From Acidobacteriota bacterium (lineage in GTDB: Bacteria > Acidobacteriota > Vicinamibacteria > Vicinamibacterales > UBA8438): 44,419 bases of DNA. The position numbers were made by a program, and so were the translations under genes. Every line of letters begins with the position of its first letter. The stretch's first letter is position 1. The notes beneath the pieces were generated by a model. That model had not been told where the DNA came from. It ran no database searches and saw only the letters and a program-made list of their open reading frames with translations. Shown piece by piece: positions 43,262-44,419 of this stretch. The DNA lies in NCBI GenBank assembly GCA_011523845.1, contig WTFV01000085.1:1-44419 (forward strand), given 5' to 3'.

Positions 43262-43314
43262 GCCTTCGTCCCGCTCGCGGCGGTCATGTCGCCCCGGGCC
43301 CCGGCGCCCGTGGC

Positions 43315-43818
43315 TCAGTGCCCCGGTGTCGTGCGCCAGATCTCGTGGATCGCATCGGCGTCGAGGAGCTTCGTGGCGTACGCGATCTGGCCGGCGTGGA
43401 GGGCGTAGTGCGCCAACTGCAGGCTGATGACCTCGAGCAGCGTCATCGGCTTCGAGGTCCGTTCCGTCGTCTCGAGCAGGCGCTCCGGGGCGAGCTGCGC
43501 CAGCGCCTCGTCGGCCTCCTCGATGGCCAGGTCGAGCCTCGCCCGCAGCTCGGCGGCCGGCAGCTCGCGCCGCGCGGCGAATTCGGCGGCCCGGTCCCGG
43601 ACGAAATCGCGGTTTCCGACGACGTGTCCGATGTAGAAGCGGGTCGAGCCGACGCAGTGCAGGACGAGGTTGCCGATCGCGTTCGACGACTCGTTGGGTC
43701 GCCACCAGATCTGCTCGACCTTGAGTGCGGCGAGACAGGTGCGAATCTGGCCGGTGAGATGGACGCAGAGCCTCGTGCGGGCGCTCTCGAGGAACGTGGA
43801 TTCGATGCTGCGTGTCAT
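43315..43818 (-). CDS. DinB-like four-helix protein (DUF1572-type)
   Basis: A 167-residue helical protein with the DinB-fold metal-site pattern. An early His is in GNLVLHCVGSTRFYIGHVVG and two more in the last helix region ISLQLAHYALHAGQIAYATK, the three-His site of the DinB/YfiT superfamily. Members are metal-dependent thiol transferases or of unknown function. ATG 43818 is preferred over GTG 43824; no clear ribosome-binding site. Same strand as, and 53 bp upstream of, the alkyltransferase gene. Confidence 0.75.
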   Translation of the reverse strand: MTRSIESTFLESARTRLCVHLTGQIRTCLAALKVEQIWWRPNESSNAIGNLVLHCVGSTRFYIGHVVGNRDFVRDRAAEFAARRELPAAELRARLDLAIEEADEALAQLAPERLLETTERTSKPMTLLEVISLQLAHYALHAGQIAYATKLLDADAIHEIWRTTPGH

Positions 43819-43903
43819 GCGCACAGCTTAGCAGTCCGTGGGGGAACCCCGCGCGGCGCCGAGGCGCCCGCGTGGCAAGGCGCGACGAGGGCGAGACACT
43901 TCC

Positions 43904-44356
43904 TCAGCGCCGCAGGATCGGCAGGCAGCAGAGCGCCGCCACGAGCACGTCGTAGGTCGCGCAGGCGGGCGGATACCAGCCGGGCACGGTCTCCGCCGGG
44001 AGCAGGCCGGCGGCGTGCGAGAGGTCGACGACTGCATGCGTGCCCCAGGCGACGGCCAGGGCGGTCAGCGCCCGCACCGGCTCCCAGGTGGTGACCAGGG
44101 AAGCGATCACGAAGTACCCGGCGGCAATCGCGACGACGAAACCCGTTCCGGGCGCGTCCTCGTGCGCGAGGGCGAAGCCCATGGGCACGGCCGCCGCCAG
44201 CGCCAGCAGAAGCGCCGCGAACTGGGCCAGTCGCAACTCGGCCACGAGCCGCTGACCGCTGGCCGGCTCCGCCCGCCAGGCGCCCAGTGCGAGCCAGGCG
44301 ACGGTACCCCCGAAGGTCACGAGGACGACGGCGAACGAGAGAGCGGCATCGGACAC
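43904..44356 (-). CDS. Small membrane protein, unknown function
   Basis: 150 residues with four predicted membrane helices (ALSFAVVLVTFGGTVAWLAL; LAQFAALLLALAAAVPMGFA; TGFVVAIAAGYFVIASLVTT; ALTALAVAWGTHAVVDL) and a C-terminal loop ending PACATYDVLVAALCCLPILRR. A conserved-looking HAVVDLSHAAG lies in the last loop. Not assigned to a family. Start GTG 44356 has GACGGA upstream; an extended -10 (TGGTATACT) lies 40 bp away. Confidence 0.65.
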   Translation of the reverse strand: MSDAALSFAVVLVTFGGTVAWLALGAWRAEPASGQRLVAELRLAQFAALLLALAAAVPMGFALAHEDAPGTGFVVAIAAGYFVIASLVTTWEPVRALTALAVAWGTHAVVDLSHAAGLLPAETVPGWYPPACATYDVLVAALCCLPILRR

Positions 44357-44395
44357 GGGAATTCCGTCGCGGTAGCGTGCCGCGGAGGGATTGCT

Positions 44396-44401
44396 AGTAT
44401 A
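44396..44401 (-). promoter_or_regulatory. Extended -10 element of the last gene
   Basis: TGGTATACT on the minus strand, i.e. a TGn extension before TATACT, 39 bp upstream of the GTG at 44356. The -35 region is at the window edge. Confidence 0.5.
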
Positions 44402-44419
44402 CCAGTCGTCCTCCGACCC

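Noticed and set aside
1..44419. CRISPR array, integrase, transposase or insertion sequence
   Set aside because: No regularly spaced repeats, no recombinase motifs and no IS-like terminal inverted repeats were seen; the tRNA-Leu at 29691 shows no visible duplicated 3' end at the island border.

Overview
The window is GC-rich chromosomal DNA from a free-living Gram-negative bacterium. The best guess is an Acidobacteriota (Vicinamibacteria-like) genome. This is an inference from three secreted paralogues of a family I associate with that group (3423-4364, 6117-7100, 28531-29502), a periplasmic PQQ dehydrogenase and a PHP-type CehA/McbA-like protein. No 16S rRNA or other phylogenetic marker was available to confirm it.

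Left flank (1-7.1 kb): remnants of a metal-homeostasis locus on the minus strand. These are an N-terminally deleted Zur-type regulator with a Zur-box-like palindrome still upstream, an FAD-oxidoreductase N-terminus, and a FeoB-like membrane fragment in another frame. Next, on the plus strand, come a PHP metallohydrolase, two secreted paralogues and an acyl-CoA ligase. From 7.15 to 10.2 kb the minus strand carries a coiled-coil membrane protein, a retropepsin-like aspartic protease and a PQQ-dependent dehydrogenase.

Defence island (10.4-28.3 kb): almost all on the minus strand. Reading from upstream (28.3 kb) to downstream (10.4 kb): an HTH-SNF2 helicase-DUF3883 fusion, a zeta-like kinase, a DUF6988-like protein and a KAP P-loop NTPase (four genes joined by 4-nt ATGA overlaps); a DUF1156 DNA methyltransferase; an antitoxin plus a frameshifted RES toxin; an ImmA/IrrE peptidase, a PIN-like protein and a T4-beta-like protein (overlapping genes); a convergent sce7726-type PD-(D/E)XK nuclease on the plus strand; and a DUF499 AAA ATPase. 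Helicase, methylase and DUF499 ATPase together resemble a multi-gene restriction-modification-like antiphage system. The zeta/DUF6988/KAP insertion and the HTH fusion on the helicase are the parts I cannot match to a named system. No integrase, transposase or CRISPR array was seen.

Right flank (28.4-44.4 kb): core genome. A third secreted paralogue uses the same promoter architecture as the first (TTGCGC-17 bp-TATCGT). It is followed by tRNA-Leu(CAG), a signal peptide peptidase SppA and a convergent PpiD-like chaperone/isomerase. A GGDEF diguanylate cyclase is translationally coupled to mreB and heads the rod-shape operon mreB-mreC-mreD-mrdA(PBP2)-rodA, followed by RNase G/E. The last genes, on the minus strand, are a small exported protein coupled to an O6-alkylguanine transferase, a DinB-like protein and a small membrane protein.
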